Shown: positions 33,545 to 42,720 of the stretch, piece by piece
Numbering within the stretch: the stretch's first letter is position 1
How the letters are laid out: each line of letters opens with the position of its first letter
NCBI RefSeq assembly: GCF_015594625.1
Contig: NZ_JADNRQ010000017.1
Location: forward strand, 1 to 64,000
DNA length: 64,000 nt
Source of the DNA: Desulfallas sp. Bu1-1
GTDB lineage: Bacteria > Bacillota > Desulfotomaculia > Desulfotomaculales > Desulfallaceae
Direction: 5' to 3'
The notes under the pieces: model-generated
The model's database searches: none
Told to the model about the DNA's origin: nothing
The model's input: only the letters and a program-made list of their open reading frames with translations
Position numbers and translations under genes: made by a program

Positions 33545-34189
33545 TTATTTTTGCACACTGAACGCGCCTACGGGGCACGCCCCGGCGCATTCCCCGCACC
33601 CGCTGCAGCCGCTTTCGGCCAGGGGAACGTCGCCAAAGGTGGTGACCACGCGGTCGTAGCCGCGCCGGGTAAAGCCCAGGACAGCGTTGCCGCCGCGCCG
33701 GCAGGCCCGGACGCACCGGCCGCATAACACGCATTTGTTGGGGTCGTAGACGAGCCCGGCAACGCTGTTGTCCACCGGCAGGTTTCTTTCCAGCACGGGC
33801 AGGTTTTTGGGCTTCAGCCTCAGCTTGCGCTCCTTGGCGATGCGCTGCAGCTCGCAGTTGCCGTTGGCCGGGCAGTTTTTGCAATCCAGCTTGTGGTTGG
33901 ACATGAGCAGTTCAAACGCCGCGGCCACCAGGCCGTCCACCCGCTCACTGCGGGTGTTGATCACCAGGCCTTCAGATACCGGCAGGGTGCAGGCGGGTAC
34001 AGGGACGGGGCGGCCCTGCACTTCCACAAAGCACAGCCGGCACGAGGCGGCGGGGTTTTCCTTGTCTTCCCGGTCGGCGCACAGGTGGGGGATGTAAATA
34101 CCGTTGTCCAGGGCCGCCCACAGCAGCATTTCGCCCGCCTCGGCACTGACCGTGCGGCCGTCGATGGTGATGGTTACTTTTTCTGCCAT
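33545..34189 (-). CDS. NuoG/HydA-type iron-sulfur subunit (short form)
   Basis: The 214-residue protein carries only the electron-relay part of NuoG or of the NADH-dependent hydrogenase large subunit. It has a plant-type [2Fe-2S] domain (residues 1-75; CADREDKENPAASCRLC), the histidine-coordinated [4Fe-4S] motif HKLDCKNCPANGNC near 98, and two ferredoxin [4Fe-4S] motifs (CVLCGRCVRAC near 150 and CSGCGECAGACP near 195). No H-cluster or molybdopterin domain follows, so the catalytic partner must be separate. GGAGGGG precedes the ATG, and the start overlaps the NuoF-like gene by 16 bases. Confidence 0.9.
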   Translation of the reverse strand: MAEKVTITIDGRTVSAEAGEMLLWAALDNGIYIPHLCADREDKENPAASCRLCFVEVQGRPVPVPACTLPVSEGLVINTRSERVDGLVAAAFELLMSNHKLDCKNCPANGNCELQRIAKERKLRLKPKNLPVLERNLPVDNSVAGLVYDPNKCVLCGRCVRACRRGGNAVLGFTRRGYDRVVTTFGDVPLAESGCSGCGECAGACPVGAFSVQK

Positions 34190-36117
34190 TGTTTTTTCCC
34201 CTCCCTGTACTCCTTCTCTTTTTCCTGCACCAGGTGAGGCGGCGACAATTTCACCACGGCCTTGTACTGGGGCGGGCAGGCCACCATGCAGCTGTCGCAC
34301 TTGACGCATTTCTTCTGGTCAATGACCTTGATCCGGTCCTCGTTGTCGTGAATGGCTTCCACCGGACAGCTGCCCACGCAGGCGTCGCAGGAACGCTCGC
34401 ACTTATCCGGCAAAATGTAGTAGGCAATGAGATCCTTGCACATCAGGGAAGGGCAGCGCCCCTCGTTGATGTGGGCCTCGTACTCGTCCCGGAAATATTT
34501 GATGGTGCTCAGCACCGGGTTGGGGGCCGTTTTGCCCAGGCTGCACAGCGAACCGGCTTTCACCTTGGCGGCCAGTTCTTGCAGCAGGTCAATGTCCCCG
34601 GGTCTACCCTGCCCCCTGGTGATTCTTTCCAGCACATCCAGCATGTGCTTGGTACCCAGGCGGCAGAAGGTGCACTTGCCGCAGGACTCTTTCTGGGTAA
34701 AGTCCAGGAAAAACCGGGCGATTTCCACCATACAATCGTCCTCGTCCAGTACCACCATGCCCCCGGACCCCATCATGGCCCCCGCCCCGGTCAGCGAGTC
34801 GAAGTCAATGGGGGTGTCCAGGGCCGTTTCGGGCAGGCAGCCGCCCGAGGGGCCGCCGATCTGCACCGCCTTGAACTTTTTGCCGCCCGCGATGCCGCTG
34901 CCCACATCAAAGATTAATTCGTTCAGGGTGGTGCTCATGGGCACTTCAGCCAGGCCGGTGTTGATAACCTTGCCGGCCAGGGCGAATATGGCGGTGCCGG
35001 GGTTTTTCTCCGAGCCAATGCTCTTGAACCATTCCGCTCCGTTTTTCATAATGTGGGGCACATATGACAACGTTTTGACGTTATTGATGATGGTCGGCTT
35101 GCCCCACAGGCCGGATACCGCCGGAAAAGGCGGCCGGTGCCGGGGGATGCCGGGCTTGCCCTCCATGGATGCGATCAGCGCCGTTTCCTCTCCGCAGACA
35201 AAAGCGCCCGAACCCTGGAATATTTCAATGTCGAAGTTGAAACCGGTACCGAGAATGGAGTTTCCAAGCAGTCCCTTTTCCCGGGCCTGCTGCACGGCCA
35301 GGGTCACCCGTTCCACGGCCAGGGGGTACTCGGCCCGGATATACACATACCCTTGTTCGGCACCCACCGCCCGGGCGGCGATGGCCAGCCCTTCCACCAT
35401 CAGGTGCGGATTTGATTCCAGGATGGTCCGGTCCATGAACGCGCCGGGGTCGCCCTCGTCGGCGTTGCAAATAACGTACTTGGGCGTACCCGGGGCATTG
35501 CGGCAGGTTTCCCACTTGACGCCGGTGGGGAACCCGGCCCCGCCGCGCCCTCGCAACCCCGAGGACTTGATGGTTTCAATAATTGCCTCCGGCGACATCT
35601 CCAGCGCCTTGACCAGGGCGGCGTATCCCCCCGTGGCGATGTAGTGGTCGATGTTTTGGGGGTCGATAAAACCGCATTGCTCCAGCACGATTTTGTTTTC
35701 GTGCACCCCGCGGGGGAAATCCGCGAAGGTGGGGAACAGGTCGTTCGGCTCCAGGGCGGCCAGGGCGAATTCAATGCCCGGGTCGCCTTCGGTGAGAAAG
35801 TCGCGCACTATTCTGGCCCCCACGCCTTCCTTCACGTATCCGTAACAGATGGCCGGAAACCCTGCGTTGTAAATGACCATGACCGGCTCGGCGTAACAGT
35901 GGCCCATGCAGCCCACTTCAATTATATTTGCGTCCAGCTGCAGGCGGTTGATTTCGTTTTTTACCTCTTCCAGCAGGCTCAGCGCTCCCGCCGCCCGGCC
36001 GCAGGTGGCCGCGCCGATCAAGATCAACGGTTTTTCCCTGAGCCGTTCCCAGCTTTCCCGGGCGGTTTCTTGCAATTCGGCAAAAGCCGCCGCGGCGACC
36101 GCATTATTATTGCTCAT
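34174..36117 (-). CDS. NuoF/HydB-type NADH-binding flavoprotein with C-terminal ferredoxin domain
   Basis: The 647-residue subunit oxidises NADH and passes electrons to iron-sulfur clusters. It has an N-terminal thioredoxin-like domain with a reduced Cys set (ATCGRAAGA; GCMGHCYAEP), the NADH/FMN region (RGRGGAGFPTGVKW near 200; CNADEGDPGAFMDR near 230), the N3 cluster motif SCGKCTFCRLG near 490 with SLCSLGKTAPNP, and a C-terminal two-cluster ferredoxin domain (CERSCDACVGSCP; CVKCDSCMVACP). This architecture is that of electron-bifurcating hydrogenases and formate dehydrogenases. The start ATG 36117 overlaps the NuoE-like gene by 11 bases; the ATG at 36126 sits too close to AAGG. Confidence 0.93.
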   Translation of the reverse strand: MSNNNAVAAAAFAELQETARESWERLREKPLILIGAATCGRAAGALSLLEEVKNEINRLQLDANIIEVGCMGHCYAEPVMVIYNAGFPAICYGYVKEGVGARIVRDFLTEGDPGIEFALAALEPNDLFPTFADFPRGVHENKIVLEQCGFIDPQNIDHYIATGGYAALVKALEMSPEAIIETIKSSGLRGRGGAGFPTGVKWETCRNAPGTPKYVICNADEGDPGAFMDRTILESNPHLMVEGLAIAARAVGAEQGYVYIRAEYPLAVERVTLAVQQAREKGLLGNSILGTGFNFDIEIFQGSGAFVCGEETALIASMEGKPGIPRHRPPFPAVSGLWGKPTIINNVKTLSYVPHIMKNGAEWFKSIGSEKNPGTAIFALAGKVINTGLAEVPMSTTLNELIFDVGSGIAGGKKFKAVQIGGPSGGCLPETALDTPIDFDSLTGAGAMMGSGGMVVLDEDDCMVEIARFFLDFTQKESCGKCTFCRLGTKHMLDVLERITRGQGRPGDIDLLQELAAKVKAGSLCSLGKTAPNPVLSTIKYFRDEYEAHINEGRCPSLMCKDLIAYYILPDKCERSCDACVGSCPVEAIHDNEDRIKVIDQKKCVKCDSCMVACPPQYKAVVKLSPPHLVQEKEKEYREGKKQWQKK

Positions 36118-36640
36118 TGTCGGCATTACCTTCTTTCGCTTTTTGCTTATCCAGTTGATGAGCAAACAATAAACCGTCCACTCTGGTGGGGGTCATTTTG
36201 CCGTGCACCTCTTCGTTGATCACCACCACCGGGGCCATGGTGCAGCACCCGACGCAGGCCACCCGCTCCAGGCTGTATTCGCGGTCCCGGGTGGTTTCTC
36301 CCACCGTGATGTTGAGGCGGCGCTCCCAGGCCTCCTGGATAATGTGGGCGCCTCTCATGTGGCAGGCCGTGCCCATGCAAATCTTGACCTGGTTTTTGCC
36401 GGGCGGGGTCAGGCGAAACTGGTTGTAAAAGGTGATCACCCCGTATACGTCCACCGCCGGCACGGCAAAGTGATTGGCCACCTTTTCCATGGTTACCTGC
36501 GGCACATAACCCAATTTTTCCTGCACCTTTTGCAGCACCGGGATCAATTGGCCCCGGTTTTGCCGGTCCACGCCGGCCAGGATTTGTTGGGTGGTTTCCA
36601 CGGCTATTATTTTTTCTTCTTCCGTTAATTTCATTTTCAT
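36107..36640 (-). CDS. NuoE/HydC-type [2Fe-2S] thioredoxin-like subunit
   Basis: The 177-residue protein is the small partner of the NADH-oxidising flavoprotein. The helical N-terminal part (IPVLQKVQEKLGYVPQVTME) is followed by the thioredoxin-like domain whose four Cys ligands are visible: CMGTACHMRG near residue 88 and VACVGCCTMAP near 128. It starts the three-gene operon NuoE-NuoF-NuoG type, all overlapping by 11-16 bases, which indicates coupled translation and a stoichiometric complex. No catalytic hydrogenase or formate dehydrogenase gene lies in the window. Confidence 0.93.
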   Translation of the reverse strand: MKMKLTEEEKIIAVETTQQILAGVDRQNRGQLIPVLQKVQEKLGYVPQVTMEKVANHFAVPAVDVYGVITFYNQFRLTPPGKNQVKICMGTACHMRGAHIIQEAWERRLNITVGETTRDREYSLERVACVGCCTMAPVVVINEEVHGKMTPTRVDGLLFAHQLDKQKAKEGNADNEQ

Positions 36641-36725
36641 CGCCCCAGATGTGTAAATTTGTTTTAGTAAAATTCGGAAAACTGTTTTTGAGAAGCATAA
36701 AAGTTAACAAATTAATTATATCATA

Positions 36726-36759
36726 ATAACATCGTAAAATCCATATTTTACGATGTTAT
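36726..36759. terminator. Perfect 15-bp hairpin
   Basis: ATAACATCGTAAAAT (36726-36740) and ATTTTACGATGTTAT (36745-36759) pair perfectly around CCAT. The second arm covers the stop codon of the following minus-strand gene. It is a likely terminator for that gene, although the downstream sequence is only moderately T-rich. Confidence 0.6.
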
Positions 36760-37055
36760 TTTATAAGATTTTCCTCGATCCAATGGCGAATTTCGTCGTT
36801 AATGTTAAACAAGTTGTCCAGTTTGAGATTGCCTCCCTGTTCCTCCACGGCCTTGACCATCATCTCCCGGGGAGGCTGGTCAAGCAGGGTTTGGGTTTTG
36901 CTCAGGCGCTCTTTAATGATATATATCGCCAGCCGGGGGGTTTGATCGCAAACATCAATGACGAAGGCGTAGCCGGTCTTTCTGTTTTTTTTGAATTCAT
37001 CTTCCAAGCGAAAATCCCACAATATTTTATCTTTAATTTCCGTGAAAAAGCTCAT
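36756..37055 (-). CDS. Hypothetical protein
   Basis: The 99-residue soluble protein mixes helices and strands (IKDKILWDFRLEDEFKKNRK; GYAFVIDVCDQTPRLAIYII) and ends with a helical NDEIRHWIEENLIK. I do not recognise a family and there are no metal motifs. AGGTGG precedes the ATG. It lies upstream of the NADH-module operon on the same strand, separated by a hairpin and about 115 bases, so it is probably independent. Confidence 0.65.
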   Translation of the reverse strand: MSFFTEIKDKILWDFRLEDEFKKNRKTGYAFVIDVCDQTPRLAIYIIKERLSKTQTLLDQPPREMMVKAVEEQGGNLKLDNLFNINDEIRHWIEENLIK

Positions 37056-37226
37056 TTTACCACCTGCCTGTCTTTATTTTTAATTCAAAGCAATTGTAGC
37101 ACAGATAATGAAAATACGCAAAAAAAGCTTTATGAACGACGTTTTGCTTATTGGGTACGGCAAAACTTTGTTTGGACAGCCTTTAAAATAGAACAAATGT
37201 TTGGTATAATATTTCCGGGTGATAAT

Positions 37227-37469
37227 ATGACCAAGCTTTACCGGCAACAAATCAAGGTGCAAACCAGGGACAGGCTGCCTGTGGCGTTTTACTGGCGCCG
37301 GGTCTGGTACCGGGTGACGGCGTGCACTGTAAAGGAAGAGCTGCCGTCCCGGCGGGAATGGTGGCGCATGCCCGGGCCGCCGCGGTACCGCTGCGAAACA
37401 AAACAGGGGCTGGTGTGCGATTTAATCAAGGACGGCAACGGGTGGAAGCTGGAGCGGGTGTGGGATTAA
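37227..37469 (+). CDS. DUF6504-like small protein
   Basis: This 80-residue basic protein fits the DUF6504 pattern: KVQTRDRLPVAFYWRRVWYRV, a central WW pair (REWWRMPGPPRYRCE) and a closing GNGWKLERVWD. In actinobacteria such proteins accompany Y-family DNA polymerases; none is present here. GGGTGAT precedes the ATG, and a TATAAT box at 37205 gives a plausible promoter with a weak -35. It converges with the YkvI-type gene. Function unknown. Confidence 0.65.
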   Translation: MTKLYRQQIKVQTRDRLPVAFYWRRVWYRVTACTVKEELPSRREWWRMPGPPRYRCETKQGLVCDLIKDGNGWKLERVWD

Positions 37470-37489
37470 AGGAGACGGGGGGTTGCTTC

Positions 37490-38581
37490 TTACTTTTCGG
37501 GTTTAAAAGCCGGCTGCGGGACAAGACGTTCTTTGGCATAACCATATATTAACCCTGCAAGCAGTAGCAGCCCGGCATAACCCACCGCCGGGTACAATAC
37601 CCGGACCAAAGTGGAAAAACCAAACTGGCTGGCGCCAAGCGCCACTACACTAGTTCCAATAATCAACCATTTAAAGGCGGGTTTACCCTGATCGGTGATC
37701 CTTTCGGCAAACCCGTAAAGACTGCCCACGGCGGTGGTATAGACTTCCGCCAGCAACACAATACTGTAAGCCACTTGAATCAGCGGTGAAAACTGGGCTG
37801 CAATAAACACCATCGGAACTTCGTAGCCTGAAACCGCCGGGACTTTGGACAACAGAGTCAGGTTAATGGCCAGCGCGCCAATGCCCAGGCCTAATCCTCC
37901 CAGCAGGGCTCCTTTTTGTAAAATTTTTGGGTTGCCCACATGCCTACCCAGCGGGGCCAGTACCGATACGCTTAATATTAAATTGTATGAAACGTAAGTT
38001 ACCGCCGAAAGGGGCCAGAAAGGTACGGCGGCCCGGGAGGCCCGGGCCCAACCGGATATGGTATCCAGGTCAACCGGCGTGGTAACTAGGGTGGCTATGG
38101 TGATCCCCAAAACCGAGACCAGCAATAACGGGACCACAAAACTAATGGCATTTATTACACCTGTTATGCCGACCAGTACAGTCAGCATGGTCGTGCCCGC
38201 CATGATCAAGCTGCCGAGAATATAGGGCAAGCCGAATTGTTCCTTGAATATGGCCCCGGCCCCGGCAGCCATGGCGGTAAGGGCACCAAACAAGAAGAAC
38301 GTGATCACTCCGTCAATGATCATGCCGAGCCAGCGGCCGCCGGCATATTGGATTACTTCCCGGTGGGAATCGGCGTTCAATCTTTGCCCCAATTCCAAAA
38401 TGATCAGGCCAAAAAAAACAAACAGTATTGTGGCCAGCACCAAACCGATAATGCCGGGCAGGCCAAAAAAACTGAAAAATTGCAAAACTTCCTGTCCGGA
38501 CGCGAATCCCGCTCCCACCACGGTGCCCATGTATACCGCCGCTACTTTTAAACCGGAAATATTTTTTGCGCCTGTTTTCAT
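37490..38581 (-). CDS. YkvI-family membrane transporter-like protein
   Basis: The 363-residue protein has ten or eleven hydrophobic segments and the YkvI-family opening VAAVYMGTVVGAGFASGQEVLQF, where the broken first helix (GAGFASGQE) resembles the ion site of LeuT-fold amino-acid transporters. Bacterial YkvI proteins have no proven substrate. I start it at ATG 38581, matching the family N-terminus; no clear ribosome binding site is visible there, and an upstream TTG at 38641 would overlap the small gene ahead of it. Translation may be coupled to that small gene, whose stop is 20 bases upstream. Confidence 0.82.
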   Translation of the reverse strand: MKTGAKNISGLKVAAVYMGTVVGAGFASGQEVLQFFSFFGLPGIIGLVLATILFVFFGLIILELGQRLNADSHREVIQYAGGRWLGMIIDGVITFFLFGALTAMAAGAGAIFKEQFGLPYILGSLIMAGTTMLTVLVGITGVINAISFVVPLLLVSVLGITIATLVTTPVDLDTISGWARASRAAVPFWPLSAVTYVSYNLILSVSVLAPLGRHVGNPKILQKGALLGGLGLGIGALAINLTLLSKVPAVSGYEVPMVFIAAQFSPLIQVAYSIVLLAEVYTTAVGSLYGFAERITDQGKPAFKWLIIGTSVVALGASQFGFSTLVRVLYPAVGYAGLLLLAGLIYGYAKERLVPQPAFKPEK

Positions 38582-38600
38582 GGTGATATTGTACCGTGGG

Positions 38601-38738
38601 CTAAGATTTTTTGTTTTCCGGGCCGCGCTCGGGATCGACAATTTCGGACAGCCCCCTGACCCGGTCCAGTTCCTCTTTACGGGTCAATCCCTGGTTATAG
38701 GTTTTGCTTGAAGCATCGTTTCCACCACGTTTTTTCAT
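38601..38738 (-). CDS. Small hypothetical protein (45 aa)
   Basis: A minus-strand frame starting at ATG 38738, with GGGAGGG 12 bases upstream, encodes 45 residues, highly polar (MKKRGGNDASSKTY; GLTRKEELDRVRGLSEIVDP). It ends 20 bases before the YkvI-type start and may feed ribosomes to it. I recognise no family. Support is the binding site, the codon use and the position. Confidence 0.5.
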   Translation of the reverse strand: MKKRGGNDASSKTYNQGLTRKEELDRVRGLSEIVDPERGPENKKS

Positions 38739-38928
38739 GAGCTTTAACACCCTCCCGTTGTGGTCCGGTTATGTATACCGTGTTATTATGGCCTGTTTGC
38801 CGGCGAATTATCACACCCGGTCGGGGAGAGTGTTTTTGTCCCCGTCCGGTGCAGGATTTAAGTTATGCCTAATAGAAAAGATAAATAATGTAGTTTTGAT
38901 CGTATCAATGTACCGGGAGGGATAATAA

Positions 38929-39891
38929 TTGTTTTTTTGTCGTAAACAGGCGATTGTTGCGTTACTGGTGGCCGGGCTGTTGTTTGTCCTTGGCGGGTGC
39001 GGCGGCGACAAACCGGCCCCGGTCAAGCTCGGCATGATGCCCATTACCGACAACCTGCCTTTTTGGGTGGCCCAGGAAAAGGGGTATTTCAAGGACGAGG
39101 GGCTGGAAGTGGAACTGATTTCCTTCCCCAGCGCCCTTGAACGGGACAGCGCCTTTTCCGCCGGGCGGATCGACGCGGCCATAGGCGACATGCTGGCCGT
39201 TGCCGCCATGAACAATGCGGGCACCGAAGTAAGGGCGGTTTCTGTAGGCCAGGGGGCGGCTCCCGGGGAAAACAGGTTTGCCATTTTGTCGGCGCCCGGC
39301 TCGGGCATTACCGCCCCGAAACAACTGAAAAACGTACCCATCGCCCTGTCCTTGAACACCATCAACGAGTATATCACCGACCGGCTGTTGATGGCGGAGG
39401 GGCTCAAGCCCGAAGAAATTAAAACAAACAGCATGCCCAAGCTGCCCATCCGGCTGGAAGCGCTATTAAACGGCCAGGTGCAGGCGGCCACCCTGCCCGA
39501 TCCGTTCGCCACCCTGGCGGAAATCAAGGGGGCGAATCTTGTCGTGGATAATACCAAAAATACCGTGGCCCAGACCGTGGTGATCGTGCGGAAGGAAACC
39601 CTCGACCGCAACCTGGAAAGCATTCAAAAACTAATGCGGGCTTATGCCAGGGCGGTGGAGGACCTGCAAACCGACCCGCTGCAGTATGATAAAATCCTGG
39701 CGGAAAACGCCCGGGTGCCGAAAGATGTGTTGACCGGCGGCGAGCACAAGCTGCGGCTGCACTTTTCCCCGCCGCAACTGCCTGATAAAGAGGGCGTGGC
39801 TGTGACGATTGAATGGATGAAAGACCACAACCTGCTGCAAAAGGACCTGGGTTACGACGACCTGGTGGACGGGCGGGTTCTGGAGCAGTGA
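38929..39891 (+). CDS. ABC substrate-binding lipoprotein (NMT1/SsuA-like)
   Basis: The 320-residue protein captures substrate for an ABC importer of the nitrate/sulfonate/taurine or thiamine-precursor type. The N-terminus is a lipoprotein signal with lipobox LGGC. The mature part begins VKLGMMPITDNLPFWVAQEKGYFKDEGLEVE, the NMT1/SsuA pattern, followed by GRIDAAIGDMLAV. Start TTG with GGGAGGG upstream. The ATPase gene follows within 20 bases. Which organic anion or precursor is carried cannot be told. Confidence 0.9.
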   Translation: MFFCRKQAIVALLVAGLLFVLGGCGGDKPAPVKLGMMPITDNLPFWVAQEKGYFKDEGLEVELISFPSALERDSAFSAGRIDAAIGDMLAVAAMNNAGTEVRAVSVGQGAAPGENRFAILSAPGSGITAPKQLKNVPIALSLNTINEYITDRLLMAEGLKPEEIKTNSMPKLPIRLEALLNGQVQAATLPDPFATLAEIKGANLVVDNTKNTVAQTVVIVRKETLDRNLESIQKLMRAYARAVEDLQTDPLQYDKILAENARVPKDVLTGGEHKLRLHFSPPQLPDKEGVAVTIEWMKDHNLLQKDLGYDDLVDGRVLEQ

Positions 39892-39911
39892 TCCAGGCGG
39901 AACAGAAAAAC

Positions 39912-40652
39912 ATGGTTGAAGTAAACGGCCTATCGGTGGTTTACCGGCAGGGGAAGCAAGAGGTGCCGGCGCTCCGGGACGTCTCTTTTGCCATTTCGCG
40001 GGGCAGCACCTGCGCATTGATCGGCCCGTCGGGGTGCGGCAAGTCCACGCTGCTTTACGTGCTTTCGGGATTGCTTGAATCCTATTCCGGCCGGGTACTG
40101 GTGGACGGCGCGCCGGTGGCGCCCCTGCGCCGGGAGACCGCGCTGATTCTCCAGGATTACGGCCTGTTACCCTGGAAAAAAGTTTACGATAACGTGGGCC
40201 TGGGGCTGGAAATCAGAGGGGTAACCGGGAAGGAAAGAAGCACCAGGATTGAGCGCGTGCTTACCGAAGTCGGCCTGTGGGAAATGCGGGACCGCTATCC
40301 GTCCCAGTTAAGCGGCGGCCAGCGGCAGCGCATCGGCATCGCCAGGGCTATGGCACTGGACCCGGACTTGCTGCTGATGGATGAGCCGTTTTCCTCGCTG
40401 GATGCCCTGACCCGGGAAAATCTCCAGCGGCAGCTGCTGGACATCTGGAAGAGAAAGCGGATGACGGTGGTGCTGGTGACGCACAGCATTGAGGAGGCCG
40501 TTTTTCTGGGGCAAAAAATTATTGTTCTGTCCGGTCACCCGGGCAGGGTATTGAGCATTGTGGAAAACCCCCGCATGGGGGAAGCGGGTTACCATAAGAC
40601 ATCGGCATTTCATGCTTTAACCACGGAACTGAGGGAAAAGCTCGTTCCGTAA
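39912..40652 (+). CDS. ABC transporter ATP-binding protein (SsuB/TauB-like)
   Basis: The 246-residue ATPase has Walker A GPSGCGKST near residue 38, Q-loop LQDYGLLPW, signature [14 protein letters not shown], Walker B LLLMDEPFSSLD and the H-loop VTHSIEEAVFL. The LLPWKKVYDNVGLGLEIRG segment is diagnostic of the nitrate/sulfonate/taurine importer group. I use ATG 39912; a GTG at 39888 overlapping the upstream stop is also possible. A degenerate dispersed-repeat copy lies between this gene and its permease. Confidence 0.92.
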   Translation: MVEVNGLSVVYRQGKQEVPALRDVSFAISRGSTCALIGPSGCGKSTLLYVLSGLLESYSGRVLVDGAPVAPLRRETALILQDYGLLPWKKVYDNVGLGLEIRGVTGKERSTRIERVLTEVGLWEMRDRYPSQLSGGQRQRIGIARAMALDPDLLLMDEPFSSLDALTRENLQRQLLDIWKRKRMTVVLVTHSIEEAVFLGQKIIVLSGHPGRVLSIVENPRMGEAGYHKTSAFHALTTELREKLVP

Positions 40653-40675
40653 TAATCTATAAAAATCACCGGCCC

Positions 40676-40798
40676 AAAATTGCCACAGCAGCAGGCGATC
40701 TGGCGGTTCTCCGGAGCGAGTGGAGCACTGGATGCGGTTCGGTGTAATTGCGAGACGAACGGAAGAAATCACGGAGCACCAAATTCAAGTACCTGTTA
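40676..40798 (+). repeat. Dispersed repeat, degenerate copy G
   Basis: GGCGATCTGGCGG, then GAGTGGAGCACTGGATGCGG, then a jump to TTGCGAGACGAACGGAAGAA and GGAGCACCAAATTCAAGTAC: these are left, inner and right blocks of the full element with a central deletion and drift. It interrupts the ABC operon between the ATPase and permease genes. Confidence 0.7.
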
Positions 40799-40819
40799 AT
40801 ATTTTCAGGGTTGGAGATT

Positions 40820-41578
40820 ATGAACAGGCGATTATATGTAAACTTGTTCTGGACAATTGCATCCATCTTATTTTTAATCGCGGGCTGGCAGCTACTTGCT
40901 TCGGTTATGAACAAGCCCGCCCTGCCGGGCCCGCTGGTATCTTTTTATACTTTTGCCGTGGAAATTTCAGGCGGGTTGTGGCACCATTTCGTGGTGAGCA
41001 GTTACCGGGTGGTGATCAGCCTTGTGCTATCACTGGCGCTGGCGGTGCCGTGCGGCATGATCATGGGCAGGGAGGAGCGGGTTGATCGCAGCCTGGCTCC
41101 TCTGATTTACATTGTCTACCCGGTGCCCAAGATCGTATTTCTGCCGGTACTGATGGCCCTGCTGGGGATCGGGGACATTTCCAAGATCACCCTGATCACG
41201 CTGGTGGTGTTTTTTCAAATTCTCGTCCCCATCCGGGACGCCGCCCGGGGCATCAACCCGGCGGTGATCAATTCCGTCAAGTCCCTGGGGGCCGGCCGGT
41301 GGGACATTTACAAGCATGTGGTCTGGCCGGCGGTGCTGCCCGAGGTGCTCACTTCGCTGCGCATCGCCTCAGGCACGGCCATCGCCATCCTGTTTTTTTC
41401 GGAAACCATCTCCAGCCAGGAGGGGCTGGGCTATTACCTGCTGGACGCGTGGTCCCGGGCGGCTTACCCGGAGATGTTTGCCGGCATTATATCCATGAGC
41501 CTGCTGGGCTTTATTATCTACATCGCCTTGGACTACCTGGAGCGCCGGGCCTGTCCCTGGAAATATGTCCAGCTTTAA
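40820..41578 (+). CDS. ABC transporter permease (SsuC/TauC-like)
   Basis: The 252-residue permease has six hydrophobic segments and the binding-protein-dependent transport signature in which the coupling loop reads [41 protein letters not shown]. The family landmarks [21 protein letters not shown] and [13 protein letters not shown] are present. It completes the ABC importer. Start ATG 40820 has GGAG upstream. The stop overlaps the convergent menG stop by four bases. Confidence 0.92.
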   Translation: MNRRLYVNLFWTIASILFLIAGWQLLASVMNKPALPGPLVSFYTFAVEISGGLWHHFVVSSYRVVISLVLSLALAVPCGMIMGREERVDRSLAPLIYIVYPVPKIVFLPVLMALLGIGDISKITLITLVVFFQILVPIRDAARGINPAVINSVKSLGAGRWDIYKHVVWPAVLPEVLTSLRIASGTAIAILFFSETISSQEGLGYYLLDAWSRAAYPEMFAGIISMSLLGFIIYIALDYLERRACPWKYVQL

Positions 41579-42279
41579 GGCTTGCGGCCCATGTGCATGG
41601 CGGCAACCCCGCCGTCGTAGGGTTTAGCTTCAATATCTACGAGACCTGCCTGGCGGAACATCTCCGCCAGCTTTTTTCGGTCGGGAAAATCACGTGCCGA
41701 TTCCTGCAGCCAGGAGTACTGCTGGTAACTTTTCGCCAGTATCTTGCCCAGCAGCGGCATCACAAAGCGGAAATAGGCGTAATAGAGTTGCCTGAACACC
41801 GGAATGGTAGGCTGCGACGTTTCCAGGCAGACCACCTTGCCGCCCGGCTTGGCAACCCGCCGCATCTCCCGGAGCACCTGCATGTAGTCGGGCACGTTGC
41901 GCAGGCCGAAACCGATGGTTACATAGTCGAATGTATTGTCGCCGAAGGGTAAATTCATGGCGTTGCCATGGATTAATTTTATGTTGCCCAGCCCCGCGGC
42001 GTCGATTTTTTCCCGGCCGATTTTCAACATGTTCTCGCTGAAATCCAGCCCGTACACCAGTCCTTCCGGTCCGGCGGCCCGGGCCAGGGCAATGGTCCAG
42101 TCCGCGGTGCCGCAGCACACGTCCAGCGCCGTTTGGCCCTTTTGGACGTTCATCCGCTTCATGGTATCTTTTCGCCATGCTTTATGGCGTTGAAAACTGA
42201 TGACGGAATTCATAAAGTCATACTTTTCAGAGATGGTTTCAAATACTTCGTGGACACGTTGTTCCTTGGATTGCCGCAC
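41575..42279 (-). CDS. menG: Demethylmenaquinone methyltransferase (UbiE/MenG)
   Basis: The 234-residue SAM-dependent methyltransferase makes the last step of menaquinone synthesis. It starts [20 protein letters not shown], carries motif [17 protein letters not shown] near residue 51, LDFSENML near 79 and the family block [19 protein letters not shown] near 122, ending with [15 protein letters not shown]. The start is GTG with AAGGGG upstream. Menaquinone suggests anaerobic respiration. Single minus-strand gene, convergent with the ABC permease. Confidence 0.95.
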   Translation of the reverse strand: MRQSKEQRVHEVFETISEKYDFMNSVISFQRHKAWRKDTMKRMNVQKGQTALDVCCGTADWTIALARAAGPEGLVYGLDFSENMLKIGREKIDAAGLGNIKLIHGNAMNLPFGDNTFDYVTIGFGLRNVPDYMQVLREMRRVAKPGGKVVCLETSQPTIPVFRQLYYAYFRFVMPLLGKILAKSYQQYSWLQESARDFPDRKKLAEMFRQAGLVDIEAKPYDGGVAAMHMGRKP

Positions 42280-42393
42280 TGGTTGCCCCTTCTCCCGTTC
42301 TTTTCAGATTATTTTACTCCCACAGTATAACACGCGGCAGAAAAACTGCATAGCCTTACCGCAGCCCGTTCCGCTGACAAAATATTGAACAAT

Positions 42394-42534
42394 GCCGCCA
42401 TGGCTTTCAGCTCGGTTTCGGTGGTGACCAATGCCCTGCGATTGAAACGCTTTGACCCGTTTATTGACTTCCGGAAAGAAAAAAAGGGCAGCTTCCGGCT
42501 GGTTCCCGAACCCGCCCGTCGTCCGGGAAAATAA
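42394..42534 (+). pseudogene. C-terminal relic of a copper-type P-type ATPase
   Basis: The frame AAMAFSSVSVVTNALRLKRF matches the last transmembrane helix of CopA-like ATPases (NPMIAAAAMA-SSVSVVTNALRL-RF) and runs to a stop after 46 codons. Nothing upstream resembles the rest of the gene. It is a remnant of a deletion. The region from 42535 to about 43040 has no recognisable gene apart from a 19-base G run. Confidence 0.7.
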
Positions 42535-42701
42535 GAACTTTGCGGTATGGATTGTGGCTGACCTTCATTATCCGAAAAATGTGGAACGATAGCAGGAGAA
42601 TGGAAATTTTCGTCTAATCTTTGGGGAAAGGAAAAGAAATGGAAAGGGATGTCGGAAAGATGAGTTCGTTGAAGTATGCAAATAGAACACATGTTCCTAT
42701 C

Positions 42702-42720
42702 GGGGGGGGGGGGGGGGGGG
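42702..42720. repeat. Poly-G tract (19 G)
   Basis: An uninterrupted run of 19 guanines follows TTCCTATC and precedes TATTTTATG. It lies in a gene-free stretch between the CopA relic and the first c-di-GMP riboswitch. Such runs can be slippage-prone (phase-variable) or assembly artefacts. Confidence 0.9.
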
